Part shown: positions 5,761-7,957 of the stretch, one piece after another
How positions within the stretch are numbered: the stretch's first letter is position 1
Layout: every line of letters starts with the position of its first letter
Assembly: GCA_002495185.1 (NCBI GenBank)
Contig: DAEB01000013.1
Location: 28,618 to 36,574, forward strand
Source of the DNA: Thermoplasmata archaeon UBA184
GTDB taxonomy: Archaea; Thermoplasmatota; Thermoplasmata; Lutacidiplasmatales; UBA184
Reading direction: 5' to 3'
DNA length: 7,957 bases
Notes under the pieces: model-generated
Seen by the model: the letters and a program-made list of their open reading frames with translations, nothing else
Told to the model about the DNA's origin: nothing
The model's database searches: none
Position numbers and translations under genes: made by a program

Positions 5761-5765
5761 GGAGG
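5761..5765 (+). promoter_or_regulatory. Ribosome binding site GGAGG deciding the sodX TTG start
   Basis: GGAGG is six bases upstream of TTG at 5772, ideal spacing. No ATG or GTG in the same frame lies between this site and the conserved protease block, so TTG is the likely start. It gives a protein of the length expected for SodX. Confidence 0.65.
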
Positions 5766-5771
5766 ATAAGC
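5765..5771 (-). promoter_or_regulatory. TATA-like box CTTATCC upstream of sodN
   Basis: The heptamer CTTATCC on the - strand ends 26 bases before the sodN ATG, the right place for a TATA box with a leaderless start. The same heptamer stands before wtpA (6209-6215). It overlaps the sodX ribosome site, so expression of the two divergent genes may be coupled. Confidence 0.45.
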
Positions 5772-6185
5772 TTGCCGAACGGGCCCAAATCTCCTCGACC
5801 GGGGAGGGGGCCGCGGTTCCTTCGATGGCTCCGCTCCCGAAGGTTCCGCGTCGCAGACGACTCGATGAGCCCGACGCTCCTCCCCGGCGACTGCCTCTAC
5901 GTTGACCCGCGGGCGTACGCCGACCGACCCCCGGCGCGCGGCGATCTCGTCGTCGTGCGCGACCCCCTCCTCCCCGCTCGGAATCTCGTGAAACGGGTCG
6001 GGTATGTTCCGGGGGAGACGGCATCTCCCGAGGGGATCGTGGTCCCGAACGGCACCGTCTATCTGCTGGGCGATGCGCCCGCGCGGAGCCGGGACAGTCG
6101 GTCGTTCGGTCCGGTGCCGGTCGACGCGATCGTCGGAAGGGCGTATCGCTGCTATCGACCGATGGACCACCGTCGCACGTTGTGA
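5772..6185 (+). CDS. sodX: SodX, nickel-SOD maturation protease (S26 family)
   Basis: A 137-residue signal-peptidase-like serine protease, matching the nickel-type superoxide dismutase maturation protease family by sequence and by its position beside sodN. Box B reads DDSMSPTLLPGD with the nucleophile Ser31. Box D, LVKRVGYVPGE, has the general-base Lys74. Box E, GDAPARSRDSRSFGPV (100-115), keeps the SRDSRxFGPV core, although GDN is GDA. It has no N-terminal membrane anchor, unlike ordinary signal peptidases, consistent with cytoplasmic cleavage of the SodN leader before His27. The Ser-Lys dyad is the bacterial type; archaeal Sec11 enzymes use Ser-His, so the gene was probably acquired from bacteria. 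TTG at 5772 is chosen for the GGAGG six bases upstream. It is divergent from sodN with 33 bases between starts. wtpA begins 52 bases downstream and appears to have its own promoter. Confidence 0.9.
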   Translation: MPNGPKSPRPGRGPRFLRWLRSRRFRVADDSMSPTLLPGDCLYVDPRAYADRPPARGDLVVVRDPLLPARNLVKRVGYVPGETASPEGIVVPNGTVYLLGDAPARSRDSRSFGPVPVDAIVGRAYRCYRPMDHRRTL

Positions 6186-6208
6186 ATCGGTCGTCCACCA
6201 TCAGAACC

Positions 6209-6215
6209 CTTATCC
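6209..6215 (+). promoter_or_regulatory. TATA-like box CTTATCC upstream of wtpA
   Basis: The heptamer ends 22 bases before the ATG at 6238, placing the transcription start at or just before that codon. It matches the box in front of sodN. Its last base is the first base of the dyad at 6215-6237. Confidence 0.45.
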
Positions 6216-6237
6216 GATGTGGCAACTCCCCACATCG
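6215..6237. promoter_or_regulatory. Operator-like perfect dyad before wtpA
   Basis: CGATGTGG (6215-6222) and CCACATCG (6230-6237) form a perfect 8-bp inverted repeat around a seven-base spacer. It fills the gap between the TATA-like box and the ATG at 6238, so a bound dimer would cover the predicted transcription start. That is a common repressor position in archaea. A molybdate/tungstate-sensing ModE-like regulator is a natural guess from the downstream genes, but the sequence is not a classical ModE box and no regulator gene is in the window. Confidence 0.5.
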
Positions 6238-7335
6238 ATGGTCGCCCCCACCAGCGTGTGGATCGTCGTCGTGGTCGTGGTCGCGGCGGGAGTCGCCGGT
6301 CTCGGGTTCTACGCCGGGTACGACTACCGGGGTTCTCCGGCCTCCTCTCCGAGCTCGGTCACCAACTCCACGCTCTCCGTCCTCGGCGCCGGGACGCTGA
6401 ACACGGTGTTCCCCCAGGTCGCGAGCGCCCTCGCCAACGAGACCCCGGGGATCTCCGCCCCGGCGGCGTCGCAGACGTACGAGGGGTCCCTCGACGTGAC
6501 CACGGCCATCTCGGCCCTTTCGGCCAAGGTCGACGTCGCGGCCGTCGCCGACTTCCGCCTCATCCCAGAGCTGCTCCAGCCGATCTACGCGAGCTACGAG
6601 GTCGCCTTCGCCTCGACTCCGGAGGTGCTCGTGTACAACCCCTCCATCGCCGCGTTCGACGGCATCAACTCCTCGAACTGGGGGACCAAGCTCTTCTCCG
6701 CCGTATCGACCTCGGGCGTCGCCCCGTTCGCGGTCTGGAATGCATCGACCGACCCGAACGGCTACAACGAGATCTTCTCGATGATGCTCGAGGGGATGAT
6801 CTACCACGGAGGGGACCGCTCGGCGGTCTACTCCCACTTCTACTCGGGCGCCCCGGGAGCTTTCGCGGTCCCCATCCCGTCGGTCACCAAACTCGAGAAG
6901 GAGGGTCAGGCCACCTCCCTCCTCTCGACCGGGGTCGTCTCCTCGCTGATCACGTACCGGGCGTACGCGGCCCTCAACCACCTCACCTACGTCACCCTCG
7001 ACCCGATCGTCGGACTCGAGGCGAACAACTCGACGGCGCTCGCGGATTACGCGAAGCTGTCGACCACCGTCCTCTCGTCGTCCGGGGGAACGGAAGACGT
7101 GTCCCCGGCGCCCGTGCTCTTTGCCGTCACGGTCCCCACGAACGCACCGAACAGCGCGCTCGGAGCGGCCTTCCTTCATCTCCTCCTCTCTCCCCAGGGG
7201 GAGGCGCTCCTCGCGCGGGATGGCGCGTTCACGCCGGTCTTCCCCGGGTGGGCGGACACGCCGTCGGCCGTTCCGTCGGTGCTGGCCCCCGACGTGGCTC
7301 CGATGCCGGCCTGGGCGGCCAGCTACCTCGCATGA
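6238..7335 (+). CDS. wtpA: WtpA-like tungstate/molybdate ABC substrate-binding protein
   Basis: A 365-residue extracytoplasmic binding protein tethered by an N-terminal membrane segment (about 7-28, Val-rich, no lipobox Cys) and a Ser-rich linker. The binding fold starts near residue 46 with LSVLGAGTL. It follows WtpA closely: KVDVAAVADFRLIPELLQPIYA, then FASTPEVLVYNPS, INSSNWGTKLF, and DPNGYNEIF. D172 in STDPNGY fits the oxyanion-coordinating Asp. The partner Glu of the family's FEYRS segment appears to be Thr239 in LITYRAYA, so substrate preference may differ. Five Asn-x-Ser/Thr sequons (NST, NET, NSS, NAS, NNST) suit a glycosylated archaeal surface protein. The start at 6238 is preferred to ATG 6217 because the TATA box and a dyad directly precede it; using 6217 adds seven residues. 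Its TGA overlaps the permease ATG as ATGA, which indicates translational coupling. Confidence 0.85.
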   Translation: MVAPTSVWIVVVVVVAAGVAGLGFYAGYDYRGSPASSPSSVTNSTLSVLGAGTLNTVFPQVASALANETPGISAPAASQTYEGSLDVTTAISALSAKVDVAAVADFRLIPELLQPIYASYEVAFASTPEVLVYNPSIAAFDGINSSNWGTKLFSAVSTSGVAPFAVWNASTDPNGYNEIFSMMLEGMIYHGGDRSAVYSHFYSGAPGAFAVPIPSVTKLEKEGQATSLLSTGVVSSLITYRAYAALNHLTYVTLDPIVGLEANNSTALADYAKLSTTVLSSSGGTEDVSPAPVLFAVTVPTNAPNSALGAAFLHLLLSPQGEALLARDGAFTPVFPGWADTPSAVPSVLAPDVAPMPAWAASYLA

Positions 7336-7957
7336 GCTCCGGCTCCCCGGTCCCCCCGCCACCCGCCCGTCGCCGCTGGAGAACGGGGCCGTTCTGGGTG
7401 GCCCTCCAGGTCGTCCTCTCCGGCTCGCTCCTTCTCCTGTTCCTCCTCCCGATCGTCGCGCTGTTCACCTACGCGCCGGTCTCTCGAATCGTGGACGCCG
7501 CGGGAAACCTCCAGGTCCGCGAAGCGATCTGGGTCACGCTCTACGCCTCGGGGATCGCGGTCCTCACGTCGGCACTGCTCGCCATCCCTCTCGGCTACCT
7601 TCTCGCCCGGAAGCGATTCTTCGGGCGCGCGGTCATCGAGTCGGTCGTCGGGCTTCCCGTCGTCGTGCCGCATCTCATGGTCGGGCTCGGCCTCTTCCTG
7701 CTCGTCCTGCCGGGCTCGCCCCTCTACACGTTCACGAACGCGGTCGGGTTCCCGGTCTACGACACGATCTGGGGGGTGGTGCTCGTCATGGCCGTCGTCA
7801 GCGCCCCGTACACGGTGCTCGCGAGCCAGCTCTCGTTCGAGGCGGTGGACGACCGCGTGCTCGAGTCCGCCCGTTCGCTCGGAGCGGGTCCCGGGACCAC
7901 CTTCCTCACCGTGACGCTGCCGGTCGCGCTCCGGGGGATCGTCGCCGGCCTCCTCCT
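7332..7957 (+). CDS. wtpB: WtpB-like ABC transporter permease (3'-truncated by window edge)
   Basis: The first 208 residues of an inner-membrane permease for the WtpA transporter. Hydrophobic segments lie at about 22-46, 68-90, 102-127 and 144-165. The segment GLPVVVPHLMVGLGLFLL resembles the IPH-T-V-G-ALL region of WtpB/ModB permeases. The cytoplasmic EAA loop, which docks the ATPase, is recognisable as SARSLGAGPGTTFLTVTLP with the conserved Gly and the LP. The start ATG at 7332 overlaps the wtpA stop in an ATGA arrangement, so the two are translationally coupled. The gene runs off the right edge. An ATPase gene (wtpC type) would be expected next but is not visible. Confidence 0.88.
   Translation, partial: MSSGSPVPPPPARRRWRTGPFWVALQVVLSGSLLLLFLLPIVALFTYAPVSRIVDAAGNLQVREAIWVTLYASGIAVLTSALLAIPLGYLLARKRFFGRAVIESVVGLPVVVPHLMVGLGLFLLVLPGSPLYTFTNAVGFPVYDTIWGVVLVMAVVSAPYTVLASQLSFEAVDDRVLESARSLGAGPGTTFLTVTLPVALRGIVAGLL

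Noticed and set aside
5753..5765. Short inverted repeat CCTC-N5-GAGG between sodN and sodX as a nickel-regulator site
   Set aside because: Only four bases per arm, and it largely reflects the ribosome site GGAGG. It does not resemble a known Nur or NikR operator.
5739..6170. N-terminal extension of sodN to an upstream start at 6170
   Set aside because: The extra 144 residues are antisense to sodX and would bury the nickel hook. The ATG at 5738 gives a leader of typical length with a promoter box in place.
5632..7362. Open frame of 576 codons on the - strand across sodX and wtpA
   Set aside because: Its translation is Arg/Gly/Asp-rich with no recognisable domain. It lies antisense to two well-supported genes, a usual by-product of very high GC in the third codon position.

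Overview
The window looks like chromosomal DNA of a high-GC archaeon, most plausibly an uncultured member of the Thermoplasmatota. This is inferred from four things: a WtpA/WtpB-type tungstate transporter, AT-rich boxes placed about 22-30 bases before start codons as in archaeal leaderless promoters, frequent GTG/TTG starts, and a zinc-ribbon plus stand-alone receiver gene set. No 16S rRNA or ribosomal marker is present, so the assignment is moderate, and several genes (purH, mutY, sodN/sodX) belong to families that are common in bacteria.

Layout. Positions 1-801 (+) hold the C-terminal AICAR transformylase part of PurH, cut by the left edge. A thioredoxin-like gene lacking the first active-site cysteine (773-1144, -) runs into its tail. 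It is divergent from a MutY adenine glycosylase whose C-terminal domain carries an intact Nudix box (1205-2362, +). One AT box lies midway between those two starts. MutY converges on, and overlaps by 221 bases, a GlcD-type FAD-linked oxidase (2142-3674, -), which is preceded in the same direction by a small degenerate receiver protein (3702-4148, -).

A roughly 310-base intergenic region (4149-4462) follows. It holds an inverted repeat, a palindromic TATA box, and a very stable double-stem RNA element ending in a T-run. It leads into a winged-helix-like/dual zinc-ribbon protein (4463-5161, +). Then comes a divergent nickel superoxide dismutase pair: sodN (5211-5738, -) encodes the precursor and sodX (5772-6185, +) the bacterial-type S26 protease expected to expose its His1 nickel hook. 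Last is the start of a tungstate/molybdate-type ABC transporter: wtpA (6238-7335, +), preceded by a perfect 8+7+8 dyad between its TATA box and start codon, and the permease wtpB (from 7332, +), which overlaps wtpA by an ATGA and runs off the right edge.

Functionally this is a mosaic rather than one pathway. Two themes recur. One is oxidative-stress handling: nickel SOD and its maturase, MutY-Nudix for 8-oxoguanine damage, and a thioredoxin-fold protein. The other is trace-metal biology: nickel enzyme maturation, oxyanion import and zinc ribbons. The most unusual items are the archaeal-context sodN/sodX pair, the structured RNA element at 4331-4411, the wtpA operator-like dyad, and active-site substitutions in MutY, thioredoxin and WtpA.
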